From positions 2,914,001 to 2,978,000 of the forward strand of contig NZ_CP011273.1 in assembly GCF_001610895.1 (NCBI RefSeq): DNA of 64,000 nucleotides, in the 5' to 3' direction. This document shows positions 9,525-16,877 of the stretch, in pieces. Both the position numbers and the translations under genes were made by a program. Numbering within the stretch: position 1 is the first letter of the stretch; the number at the start of each line of letters is the position of its first letter. The notes below the pieces were generated by a model. The model had not been told where the DNA came from. It searched no databases and saw only the letters and a program-made list of their open reading frames with translations. The stretch is from Planctomyces sp. SH-PL62 (GTDB taxonomy: Bacteria; Planctomycetota; Planctomycetia; Isosphaerales; Isosphaeraceae).

Positions 9525-10505
9525 TCACTTCGCGGAACCGTTGAGCGCGCTCATGACCTGATCGGTGATCGACCGGACCAGGGCGTCGACGTCCGTGCCG
9601 GACGCGGAGCCGTTTCCGGACGCGGAGCCGTTGGCCGAGGGCTTCGCCGACGGGGCCGGGGCGGCGGCGGAGCCGGGGAACTCGGCGCGGCCGACGGTGC
9701 AGCCGCAGGTGGAGGTCTCGCCCGCCTGCGCGGCCTGGTCGATCAGCTTGGGGTGGACGAAGACCTTGGCCTCGGGGCTGAAGTCCCCGTAGCCCTCGCG
9801 GAACAGGCTGTTGCCGCAGAGGTCGCAGTTCTCGAGCCCGCGGGTGAGCCGGGGGTCGGGGATGCCGAGGAGGGGCTTGAGCTTGATCAGCTCGGCGGCC
9901 TTGTCGTCGCCGTAGTAGTTCACCCGGCCGATCTGCTTGGCCAGGATCAGGATCCGGCAGTAGGCGTCGATGATCTCGGTCTTGAAGTAGGCGTCCTCAA
10001 GGTCCGTCCCCAGCGTGAGCGTGCCGTGGTTGGCCAGGAGGATCGTCTCGGTGTCCTTGACGTACGGCAGGATCGTGTCGGCGAAGGCCTGGCCGCCCGG
10101 GGTTTCGTACGGGGAGATGGCGATCTCGCCCAGGAAGACCTCGATCTCCGGGAGGACGCACTTGGGCACCGGCTCGCGGGCGACGGCGAAGGCCGTGGCG
10201 TGGGGCGGGTGGCAGTGGACGCACGAGCGGAGGTCGGGGCGGGCCTTCAGCGCCGTGAGGTGCAGGAGCATCTCGCTGGAGCGCTTGCGCTTGCCGGAGA
10301 CCTGCTTGCCGTCCATGTCGATGATGCAGAGGTCGTCGGGCTTCATGAAGCCCTTGGAGACGCGGGTCGGCGTGCAGAGGACGCGATCCTCGCTCAGGCG
10401 GTAGCTGATGTTGCCGTCGTTGGCCGCCGCGAATCCCTTGTTGTAGATCCGACGGCCGATCTCGCACATCGTCTCCCGCAACTTCCACTCGTTCATTTCG
10501 CTCAT
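9525..10505 (-). CDS. pvmN: BMC class II aldolase (fuculose/rhamnulose-phosphate type) with encapsulation peptide
   Basis: A 326-residue class II aldolase of the AraD/FucA family. The metal-binding HxH lies in SCVHCHPPHATAF, a later histidine in LLANHGTLTLG, and the N-terminal AANDGNISYRL matches the phosphate-binding part of the family. In the PVM microcompartment the homologue, known as PvmN, splits fuculose- and rhamnulose-1-phosphate into dihydroxyacetone phosphate and L-lactaldehyde. After the catalytic domain come two cysteine clusters (CDLCG and CGC) and an Ala/Ser/Gly linker. The protein then ends in an amphipathic helix, VDALVRSITDQVMSALN, typical of an encapsulation peptide that docks cargo to shell proteins. 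The start could also be the second Met, three codons in. It sits 80 bases after a BMC-P gene and 76 before the dehydrogenase. Confidence 0.9.
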   Translation of the reverse strand: MSEMNEWKLRETMCEIGRRIYNKGFAAANDGNISYRLSEDRVLCTPTRVSKGFMKPDDLCIIDMDGKQVSGKRKRSSEMLLHLTALKARPDLRSCVHCHPPHATAFAVAREPVPKCVLPEIEVFLGEIAISPYETPGGQAFADTILPYVKDTETILLANHGTLTLGTDLEDAYFKTEIIDAYCRILILAKQIGRVNYYGDDKAAELIKLKPLLGIPDPRLTRGLENCDLCGNSLFREGYGDFSPEAKVFVHPKLIDQAAQAGETSTCGCTVGRAEFPGSAAAPAPSAKPSANGSASGNGSASGTDVDALVRSITDQVMSALNGSAK

Positions 10506-10585
10506 GGCCGATCCTCGCTTCGCCGTCGTGGGATTGTCGTATTTCGCCGTGTGGATGGATTCGCGTCCGGTGTTCGGGGCCGCGA

Positions 10586-10864
10586 TCAGAACGAGATCGC
10601 GTCGAGCAGGCAGGCGCAGTAGGCGTCGATGGGGGCCTTCTCCTTGCCGAACGGGTTGGCCGCCTCGCCCCCCTCGCTCAGCCCGATCAGGTCGCCGAGG
10701 CCGACGCCCAGGCGGTCGTAGGCGACCACGTCGTCGCCGCGCGACGAATCGCCGTCGCGGAGGGCGGCCAGGGTCATCGGCAGGACGATGGGGAACCGCG
10801 CCCCCCGCAGTCTGGGATGGGCCCGCGACAGCGTCACGCGGCCCACGACCTCGGCGATCCTCAT
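10586..10864 (-). CDS. BMC-P (EutN/CcmL-type) shell vertex protein, copy 3
   Basis: A 92-residue single-domain EutN/CcmL protein. Five copies form a pentamer that caps a vertex of the icosahedral shell. It opens with the family's strand MRIAEVVGRVTLS and has the middle strands FPIVLPMTL and DVVAYDRLGVGLGDLIGLSEG, the last corresponding to the canonical D-x-x-G-A-G-x-G-D loop. A cysteine-bearing C-terminus (IDAYCACLLDAISF) is present. The ATG at 10864 follows a GGGAGGA ribosome site and overlaps the stop of the RpiB-like gene by four bases (ATGA), so translation is probably coupled. It differs clearly in sequence from the two other BMC-P proteins, as expected if the three are not interchangeable. 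Confidence 0.9.
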   Translation of the reverse strand: MRIAEVVGRVTLSRAHPRLRGARFPIVLPMTLAALRDGDSSRGDDVVAYDRLGVGLGDLIGLSEGGEAANPFGKEKAPIDAYCACLLDAISF

Positions 10865-11661
10865 GGCGTCCTCCCGTCTTCGCGGCATGTTTCGATCAGG
10901 TCTCGGGGGGCGCCGGCCCGCCGAAACGCGGTCGCGAGCTGCTTGATCCAGGCGATCGACTTGCCGGCCGGGTCGACCACGATCAGGTTCGCGCCCAGGG
11001 TTTGCGTGGCGCGGTGGACGTCGGCCGGCTCGGCGGCGAACGCGGCCCGGACCCCGGGGGCCCGGCACGCCCGCCAGACGGCCGTCGCGCCGTCGGAGGT
11101 GACCAGGAACACGCCCCGGCCTTCCCCCCCTTCGAGCCATTCCACGGCGGCGTCGACCGACGCCTCCAGCTCGCGCCAGAGGCCCGCGTCTTCGAGGAAC
11201 GAGCGTTGCAGCGCGTCCAGCCAGCCCGCGCCGGGCTCGACCGCGAACGCCCATTCCCCCCGCGGCGCCGCGGCGACTTCGGCCGCCCCGGCGAGCCGGA
11301 CGACGATCCCGCGCCGCTTCAAGAGGTCGCGGGCCAGGGGGGTGACGACCGTCCCCGCCGCAATCCGGACCGAACCCGCGTCGGCCGCGAGGGCCTCGGC
11401 GTGCCGGAGCGAGAACAGGCGGTCGGTGAAGACCGATTCGGAGGGCGTCGCCGGAGCCTTCGCCGGGACCGGATTCGGCCGGGCCAAGGGTCGGGTCCGC
11501 GAGGCGAAGAGTCCGGCCAGGACCGAACGCACGGCCTCGTCGACGGCGCGGATGGGATCGAGACGGCGCGGGGGGGCGAAGACCGGCGCCGGGATCGTCC
11601 CCGGGGCCGCGGCCGTCGTCCGCCTCATCGTCTCGTATCGGTCCCACGTCGTCTGGCTCAT
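10861..11661 (-). CDS. RpiB-like BMC-associated protein lacking the catalytic cysteine
   Basis: A 266-residue protein usually left as hypothetical in such loci. Residues 37-53 (IRAVDEAVRSVLAGLFA region) form an amphipathic helix resembling an encapsulation peptide, followed by a Pro/Ala linker. Residues 107-119 read TPLARDLLKRRGI. The last 130 residues resemble the ribose-5-phosphate isomerase B/LacAB fold: GVFLVTSDGATAVWRACR aligns with the RpiB stretch that carries the catalytic CGTG, and PGVRAAFAAEPADVH with its GIRA segment. The family's catalytic cysteine position is occupied by TSDG, so isomerase activity is doubtful. It lies between two BMC-P genes and overlaps the next by four bases. 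A structural, regulatory or altered catalytic role inside the shell is possible. Confidence 0.72.
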   Translation of the reverse strand: MSQTTWDRYETMRRTTAAAPGTIPAPVFAPPRRLDPIRAVDEAVRSVLAGLFASRTRPLARPNPVPAKAPATPSESVFTDRLFSLRHAEALAADAGSVRIAAGTVVTPLARDLLKRRGIVVRLAGAAEVAAAPRGEWAFAVEPGAGWLDALQRSFLEDAGLWRELEASVDAAVEWLEGGEGRGVFLVTSDGATAVWRACRAPGVRAAFAAEPADVHRATQTLGANLIVVDPAGKSIAWIKQLATAFRRAGAPRDLIETCREDGRTP

Positions 11662-11695
11662 CGCGATCGTTCCGCATCCTTCTTCTTCGTCGACT

Positions 11696-11953
11696 TCAAG
11701 ACCGGTCGGGCATCCCGAGGACGCTCCAGCGCCCCGGCGTCTTGCGGCCGAGGAGCCCCTGGAGCAGGGCTCCGTCGCTGGTCAGGAGCACCCGATCCCC
11801 CCTCCCCGCGCCGAGGCGGTCGAAGGCCAGGACGGGCTCGCCGTCGGGCCGGCCGTCGGCCGTCTCAAGCTGGACGACCAGCAGCCGCTCCTTCTCGAAC
11901 GTCGGGTCCTTCACGGTGGAGGTCGCCGTGGCGACCACGCGGCCGAGCTGCAT
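11696..11953 (-). CDS. BMC-P (EutN/CcmL-type) shell vertex protein, copy 2
   Basis: An 85-residue EutN/CcmL-family pentamer-forming protein that would close one class of shell vertex. The family pattern is clear: MQLGRVVATATSTVKD, LLVVQLETADG, VLAFDRLGAGRGDRVLLTSDG and a short C-terminal strand ending in LGMPDRS. It starts 28 bases after the aldehyde dehydrogenase stop and ends 34 bases before the RpiB-like gene, consistent with one transcript. It is the shortest of the three BMC-P proteins in the locus, close to the minimal length for the family. Confidence 0.92.
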   Translation of the reverse strand: MQLGRVVATATSTVKDPTFEKERLLVVQLETADGRPDGEPVLAFDRLGAGRGDRVLLTSDGALLQGLLGRKTPGRWSVLGMPDRS

Positions 11954-11981
11954 CGGGGGGCCCCTCGCTGGCTTCGATCGA

Positions 11982-13421
11982 TCAGGCGAACCGGAAGCCG
12001 CCGGCGATGGCCGTCCGGCGCTGGCGGCAGAAGGTCAGGGGGGTGGTCACCCCTTCACCCGTCGGCCCGGCGATCGAGAACGAGGCGACGGCCTCGCCCC
12101 CCAGGCCGGCCAGGCACGAGCCGTTGACGACGAAGATGGTGCAATCCATCAGCTTGCCCATCCGGGACATCACGCCGATGTCGCGCGAGTGGAGGATCGC
12201 CGTGTGGCCGTAGCCGTGCTCGCTGGCGTGGGCCAGCGTCAGGGCGCGGTCGACGTCCGGCGTCTTCACGAACGGCACGAACGGCATCATCTGCTCGACC
12301 TGGACGAACGGATGGTCCGCCCCCGTCTCGCCGTAAAGGAGCTGCGTCGCGGCGGGGATCTTGACCCCCGCGTGCGCCGCCAGGATGGCCGGGTCTTTCC
12401 CCACCAGCTCCTTGCGGACGTGCGGCTTGCCGTCGTCGCCGTTCTCGAAGGCCGCGCGGGTGAGCGACTCGATCTGGGGGGCGGTCAGGCGGAAGGCCTG
12501 GTACTTGGGCATCAGCTCCATCAGCTTGTCGAAGATCGCGCCGACCGCGAAGACTTCCTTCTCGCCGATGCAGAGGAGGTTGTTGTCGAACGCCGCCCCC
12601 TCGACGATCGACTTCGCCGCCCGGTCCAGGTCGGCCGAGCAGTCGACCACGACCGGCGGGTTGCCCGGCCCGGCGACGATCGCGCGACGCTTGCTCGACA
12701 GGGCCGCGCGGGCCACCGCCGGGCCGCCGGTGACCACCAGGAGCTTCACCTTGGGGTGGTTGAACAGCCCGTTGGCGCTCTCGATGGTCGGCGGGTCGAT
12801 GATCGTCAGGAGGTTCTCCAGGCCGATCGCCTCGGCGATGGCCTTGTTGAACTTCCGGACCCCCAGGGCGGCGATCTTGTGGCCCGACGGGTGGGCGTTG
12901 AAGACGACCGTGTTGCCCGAGGCCAGCATGCTGATCGCGTTGGCGGCCAGCGTCGGCAGGCTGTGGGTGACCGGCGTGATGGCCCCGATGACGCCGAACG
13001 GCGTGTAGTCGGTCAGCGTCACGCCCTGGTCGCCGCTGGCGTTGTCGGTCCGCAGGTACTCGACGCCCGGGATGATCGGGATCGTCTCGCGCAGCTTGGC
13101 GATCTTGTGGTCGAGCCGGCCGACCTGCGTCTCTTCCAGCTCCAGCCGGCCCAGCTCCTCGGCCTGCTCCACGCAGATCTGGCGGATGATCGCGACGGCC
13201 TTCTTGCGGTCGAGCAGGGGCCGGTCGCGGAACGCCCGGAAGGCCGAATCGGCGGCCGCAACCGCCCCCTCGACCGTCGGGAAGACCCCGAGGTCGCCGG
13301 ACGGCGCCTGGCCGTTCGGGCCGGCGTGGCCGTTGGTCGGCGCGGGACCGGTCCCCATCTGGGTGAGGACCTGCTGGACCACGTTGCGGATCAGATCTTC
13401 AGTCGTTTGCATGACGGACAC
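11982..13421 (-). CDS. CoA-acylating aldehyde dehydrogenase of the BMC (PduP/EutE type)
   Basis: A 479-residue aldehyde dehydrogenase that converts an aldehyde, here probably L-lactaldehyde, with NAD and CoA to the acyl-CoA. The N-terminal 20 residues (TEDLIRNVVQQVLTQM) form an amphipathic helix of encapsulation-peptide type, followed by a Gly/Pro/Asn linker. The NAD-binding and catalytic domains follow, with PFGVIGAITPVTHSLPT, VVTGGPAVARAAL, GPGNPPVVVDCSAD and the nucleophile cysteine in NNLLCIGEKEVF near residue 284. The listed start is a GTG with AGGA at proper spacing; an ATG three codons later is an alternative. It lies between two BMC-P genes. PduP/EutE relatives in other compartments have the same architecture. 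Confidence 0.93.
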   Translation of the reverse strand: MSVMQTTEDLIRNVVQQVLTQMGTGPAPTNGHAGPNGQAPSGDLGVFPTVEGAVAAADSAFRAFRDRPLLDRKKAVAIIRQICVEQAEELGRLELEETQVGRLDHKIAKLRETIPIIPGVEYLRTDNASGDQGVTLTDYTPFGVIGAITPVTHSLPTLAANAISMLASGNTVVFNAHPSGHKIAALGVRKFNKAIAEAIGLENLLTIIDPPTIESANGLFNHPKVKLLVVTGGPAVARAALSSKRRAIVAGPGNPPVVVDCSADLDRAAKSIVEGAAFDNNLLCIGEKEVFAVGAIFDKLMELMPKYQAFRLTAPQIESLTRAAFENGDDGKPHVRKELVGKDPAILAAHAGVKIPAATQLLYGETGADHPFVQVEQMMPFVPFVKTPDVDRALTLAHASEHGYGHTAILHSRDIGVMSRMGKLMDCTIFVVNGSCLAGLGGEAVASFSIAGPTGEGVTTPLTFCRQRRTAIAGGFRFA

Positions 13422-13528
13422 CGGGGTTCCTGGGCTGGGGCGAGGTCCATGCGTCGGCTTGCGGGACGGCTTGGTTCGGAGCGAGGCGGGCCGGGGACGG
13501 CCCCTGCGGCTTCATCCGTTCGTCGGGT

Positions 13529-13846
13529 TTACGATTCGGACCTGGTCGAGAAGACGACGCGGCCCCGGACGTCGACGGCGTCGACCAGGCCGATGACCAC
13601 GGCGTCGATGGGGAGCTTCTCGGTCTCGGGCGTCATCCGGGCGCTCGAGCCCTGGCAGACGAGCACCATCTCGTCGAGCCCCGCCCCGAGGGCGTCGACG
13701 ACCACGAACGTCCGGCCGGTCGGGACCAGGCGGTCGCCCCCCTTCTCGTCGATCCGGTAGGGCTCGACGATCAGGAGCTTGTGTCCGGTCATCGAGGCGA
13801 CCTTCTGGGTCGCCACCAGGCTTCCCGTCACGCGGGCCAGGAACAT
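13529..13846 (-). CDS. BMC-P (EutN/CcmL-type) shell vertex protein, copy 1
   Basis: A 105-residue EutN/CcmL-family vertex protein, the longest of the three in this locus. Recognisable parts are MFLARVTGSLVATQKV, HKLLIVEPYRID, FVVVDALGAGLDEMVLVCQG with the family's D-A-L-G-A-G turn, and the C-terminal strand IDAVVIGLVDAVDV. A short polar tail follows. It sits 70 bases after the kinase gene and 107 before the aldehyde dehydrogenase. Having three distinct BMC-P genes matches the known PVM-type compartments. Confidence 0.92.
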   Translation of the reverse strand: MFLARVTGSLVATQKVASMTGHKLLIVEPYRIDEKGGDRLVPTGRTFVVVDALGAGLDEMVLVCQGSSARMTPETEKLPIDAVVIGLVDAVDVRGRVVFSTRSES

Positions 13847-13916
13847 CGTCTGGGGGTCCTGTGGGGCTGGGGCCGGTTCGTTCGCGTCGTCGTTCGTTTG
13901 GTCGGTCGATCGGGGA

Positions 13917-15122
13917 TCAGGCCATCGCTGTGCGGCCCGATTCCAGGAGTTCCCGGGACTGGCGGGCGACCACGAGTTCCTCGTTGGTCGGCACGGTCCA
14001 GATCTGCACCCGCGAGTTCTCCGCGGAGATCCGGCGCTCGGCGGGGCCCCCGGCGTTGAGCGCGGGGTCCAGCTCGATGCCGAACCAGCCCAGGTCGCGG
14101 CAGGTCTTCGAGCGGATCAAGGACGAGTTCTCGCCGATGCCGCCGGTGAAGACGATCGCGTCAGCCCCGCCCAGTTCCAGGAGGAAGGCCCCCAGGTGAT
14201 GGCGGATCGAGGCGACGAAGACGTCGAGCGCGAGCTGGGCCCGGGCGTCGCCGGTCGAGGCGGCCGACTCCACGTCGCGGACGTCGCGCGCCCCGCAGAT
14301 CCCCTCCAGGCCCGACTGGTTCGCCAGGATGTCGAGGAGGTCCTCCAGGCTTCGTCCCGTCTCACGCATGAGCGCGGGGAGGGCGAAGACGTCGAAGTCG
14401 CCGACGCGGTTGTTGTGCGGCAGGCCGGACTGCGGGCTCATCCCCAGGCTGCAGGCGACCGAGGCCCCGTCGCGGATCGCCGCCAGCGACGAGCTGCCGC
14501 CCAGGTGGCACGAGATCACCTTGACGTCCTTGCGGCCGAGCAGCTCGGCCGTCCGCCACGAGATGTAGCGGTGGCTCGCGCCGTGGAACCCCCAGCGGCG
14601 GACCCCCAGGGTGGTGGCCCACTCCTCGGGGATGGCGTATCGCTGCGAGGCTTCGGGGATGGTGCGGTGGAAGCCGGTCTCGAACGCGGCGACCAGGGGC
14701 AGCTTCGGGAACCGCCCGCGGAGCATCCGCATCGCCTTGGTGTACGGCGGGTTGTGCGCCGGGGCGACGTCGGCGAAGGCCTCCATCGCTTCGAGCACCT
14801 CGTCGTCGACCAGATGGACGCCGGTCAGGTTGCGGGCGTGGACGGCCTTGAAGCCGATCGCCGAGACCTCGGAGGCGTCGGCCAGGACGCCGATCTCCGG
14901 ATCGGTGAGCTGTTCCAGGCAGAGCTGGACGGCGTCGCCGTGGTCGGCGATCGGCCGTTCCGACTCCCGGGTCCCCTTGGGGGTCGTGACCGACACCCGG
15001 GACGAGGGGGAGCCGATCCGGTCGATCGCCCCCCGGGCCAGGACCGGCTCGGCCGGGTCGCCCATGTCGAACAGGCGGTACTTGAAGCTGGTGCTGCCCA
15101 GGTTGGCGACGAGGACTTTCAA
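13917..15122 (-). CDS. ackA: acetate kinase-family acyl-phosphate kinase of the BMC locus
   Basis: A 401-residue member of the acetate kinase family, which transfers phosphate from an acyl-phosphate to ADP. Here it would complete substrate-level phosphorylation after PduL, probably releasing lactate or a related acid. The N-terminal motif is NLGSTSFKYR, HLGGSSSLAAIRDG is the nucleotide-binding segment and FTGGIGENSSLIR the adenosine motif. Two spots depart from housekeeping AckA: STS replaces the usual SSS, and the segment after MSPQSGL reads PHNNRVGDFD where TRSGDID-like residues are usual. Substrate range may therefore differ from acetate. The start codon is TTG, overlapping the stop of the first BMC-H gene as TTGA, so translation is probably coupled to shell production. 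Confidence 0.9.
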   Translation of the reverse strand: MKVLVANLGSTSFKYRLFDMGDPAEPVLARGAIDRIGSPSSRVSVTTPKGTRESERPIADHGDAVQLCLEQLTDPEIGVLADASEVSAIGFKAVHARNLTGVHLVDDEVLEAMEAFADVAPAHNPPYTKAMRMLRGRFPKLPLVAAFETGFHRTIPEASQRYAIPEEWATTLGVRRWGFHGASHRYISWRTAELLGRKDVKVISCHLGGSSSLAAIRDGASVACSLGMSPQSGLPHNNRVGDFDVFALPALMRETGRSLEDLLDILANQSGLEGICGARDVRDVESAASTGDARAQLALDVFVASIRHHLGAFLLELGGADAIVFTGGIGENSSLIRSKTCRDLGWFGIELDPALNAGGPAERRISAENSRVQIWTVPTNEELVVARQSRELLESGRTAMA

Positions 15123-15403
15123 CGCGAGCCCCCCAGGTAGGCGCGGACGATGGCGGCTCCGGGCCGCGGGATGACGTGGGCGGCGCGGAGTTCGCCGGCC
15201 TTGGCGGCGGCTTCGGCGCCGGCCTCGACGGCGGCGCGGACGCTGCTGACGTCGCCCCGGACCATCACGCTGACGACGCCGCCGTCCAGCTTGATGATCG
15301 GGGTGGCCAGCTCCACGGACGCCGCCTTGAGCATGGCGTCGACCGCGTTGATCAGGCAGACCAGGCCCATCGTCTCGATGAGGCCCAGCGCTTGGCCGTT
15401 CAT
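15119..15403 (-). CDS. BMC-H shell hexamer protein, copy 3
   Basis: A 94-residue single BMC domain protein that forms the hexagonal tiles of the shell. The core shows ALGLIETMGLVCLINAVDAM, an RGDVSSVRAAVEAGAEAA helix and the C-terminal AAHVIPRPGAAI typical of the family. The pore-lining loop corresponds to the KLDGGVVSVMV region (canonical KxxGxG), here KLDGG. It ends in a four-base overlap with the kinase start. GGGAG precedes the ATG. It is close in sequence to copy 2, which suggests duplication. Confidence 0.95.
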   Translation of the reverse strand: MNGQALGLIETMGLVCLINAVDAMLKAASVELATPIIKLDGGVVSVMVRGDVSSVRAAVEAGAEAAAKAGELRAAHVIPRPGAAIVRAYLGGSR

Positions 15404-15461
15404 GATCTCGGCTCCCTGTCTAGTCTGAGTGTGGGGTCGAAGAATCGGGCGGGGCCGGATC

Positions 15462-15785
15462 TCAGCCCAGGAACGTGCGGAGGACCGCCGCGTCGGGCCG
15501 GGGGATGACGTGGGCGCTGACCAGCTCGCCGACGCGGCTGGCGGCCTCGGCCCCGGCCTCGACGGCGGCGCGGACGCTGCCGACGTCGCCCCGGACGAGG
15601 GTCGTGATGAACGACCCGCCGACCGAGACCTTGCCGGCCAGGGTCACGTTCGCGGCCTTGAGCATCGCGTCGGTCGCCTCGATGACGCCCACGAGCCCCT
15701 TGGTTTCGATCAGTCCGAGCGCCTCGCCGTTCATCCCCTGGCTCCCAATACTCCCGCGGGTCGCGGGCTTCTGTGCCGTCGCCAT
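15462..15785 (-). CDS. BMC-H shell hexamer protein, copy 2, with N-terminal extension
   Basis: A 107-residue BMC domain protein. The core starts at residue 18 (MNGEALGLIETKGLVGVIEA) and closely resembles copy 3. The pore-loop segment reads KVSVGGSFITTLV, and the C-terminus is AHVIPRPDAAVLRTFLG. A 17-residue polar extension precedes the core. The ATG at 15785 has a well-placed AAGGAG, while an internal ATG at 15734 also has GGGAG upstream, so two start sites may be used. It lies 16 bases after copy 1 and 58 before copy 3. Confidence 0.94.
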   Translation of the reverse strand: MATAQKPATRGSIGSQGMNGEALGLIETKGLVGVIEATDAMLKAANVTLAGKVSVGGSFITTLVRGDVGSVRAAVEAGAEAASRVGELVSAHVIPRPDAAVLRTFLG

Positions 15786-15801
15786 CTCTTGGGGCTCCTT
15801 C

Positions 15802-16113
15802 TCAGCTGGTGGCCTTGGGGGCCGCCGCCTTGGTGAACGACAGGATGCCGCCGAGGTCCTCGTGCGGCCGGGGGATGACCTGGACGCTGACGACCTCGCC
15901 GATCCGGCTGGCCGCCGCGGCCCCGGCGTCGACCGCCGCCTTCACCGCCGCCACGTCGCCGGCCACGAACGCCGTCACCAGGCCGCTGCCGACCTTGTCC
16001 CAGCCGACCAGCTCCACGTTCGCCGCCTTCAGCATGGCGTCGCTCGCTTCGACGAGAGCCACGAACCCCTTGGTTTCGATCATTCCGAGCGCTTCGAGGG
16101 ATGCAGAGGCCAC
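15802..16113 (-). CDS. BMC-H shell hexamer protein, copy 1
   Basis: A 103-residue BMC domain protein beginning with GTG (AAGGAGG seven bases upstream). The core has [20 protein letters not shown], the pore loop [11 protein letters not shown] (matching the KIGSG-type loop of the family) and [16 protein letters not shown] 15-residue Ala/Lys tail follows. It is the most divergent of the three hexamer proteins, so it may form tiles with different pore properties. Gap to PduL is 59 bases. Confidence 0.95.
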   Translation of the reverse strand: MASASLEALGMIETKGFVALVEASDAMLKAANVELVGWDKVGSGLVTAFVAGDVAAVKAAVDAGAAAASRIGEVVSVQVIPRPHEDLGGILSFTKAAAPKATS

Positions 16114-16172
16114 GGGGGCCCTCCTTCCGCGGGGGTGTTCAAGAAACTATCGACCGATTCGATTCGATCCGA

Positions 16173-16877
16173 TCAGGCCTTGCTCAGGATCACGTTGGCG
16201 GCGTGCGCCAGGTCGCACGCGTTGGCTTCGTCGGTGTCGATGTGGACCTCCAGCTTCCAGTCCGGGTGGGTCCGCACGAGCAGGCCCTCCAGGGTGCTGG
16301 GGCAGGGGCTCTCGATCCGCATGTTCATCCGGTCCAGGTGCTTCACGCCGTAGTACTCGGCGTCGCGCGGGCCCATGTGGACGTGCCGCTCCGCCCGGAT
16401 GACCCCCCTGGGCATCACCAGCGACCCCTTGGGGCCGATCAGCAGGCAGCCGGGGGTCTCCTCGATGTCGCCAGAGAGCCGCACCGGCACGTCGATCCCC
16501 AGGCTGATGGCGTCGGTGAACGCCAGCTCCACCTGGCTGAACTTGCGGCAGGGGCCGAGGATCCGCACGCCGGGGATCATCCGCTGGCGAGGCCCGACCA
16601 CCGCCACGGTCTCCTCCGCGGCGAAGTCGGTGTCCTGGTACAGCCGCTTCATCGGCGTGAGCTGGTGCCCCTTGCCGAAGAGGACGTCCACGTCGTCCTG
16701 CGTCAGGTGGCAGTGCCGGGCCGAGATGTTGACGACCACCTTCGGCGGCCCGGCCTCGCCGTTCCCGGCGGCCGGGGCCCCGCCCGGGGCCGCGGCGCCC
16801 AGGCTCTTGAGGATGATCGACCGCACCAGGCTCTCGATCTGGTCGCGGTTCGCCGTCGCCGTCCCCGTCGCGCTCAT
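16173..16877 (-). CDS. pduL: PduL-type phosphate acyltransferase with N-terminal encapsulation peptide
   Basis: A 234-residue PduL-family enzyme that exchanges CoA for phosphate on an acyl-CoA, recycling CoA inside the compartment and making acyl-phosphate for the kinase. Zinc-binding histidines are in SARHCHLTQDD and ERHVHMGP, with VHIDTDEANA near the C-terminus. Residues 10-26 (RDQIESLVRSIILKSLG) are an amphipathic encapsulation-peptide helix followed by a Gly/Ala/Pro linker. The ATG at 16877 overlaps the stop of the DeoR gene by four bases (ATGA), so enzyme and regulator are made from one message. A longer frame upstream of this ATG is only the shadow of the regulator. Confidence 0.94.
   Translation of the reverse strand: MSATGTATANRDQIESLVRSIILKSLGAAAPGGAPAAGNGEAGPPKVVVNISARHCHLTQDDVDVLFGKGHQLTPMKRLYQDTDFAAEETVAVVGPRQRMIPGVRILGPCRKFSQVELAFTDAISLGIDVPVRLSGDIEETPGCLLIGPKGSLVMPRGVIRAERHVHMGPRDAEYYGVKHLDRMNMRIESPCPSTLEGLLVRTHPDWKLEVHIDTDEANACDLAHAANVILSKA

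Noticed and set aside
15119-16113. A BMC-T (tandem domain) shell protein
   Set aside because: All three hexamer genes encode a single BMC domain of 94-107 residues; no double-length frame exists in the locus.
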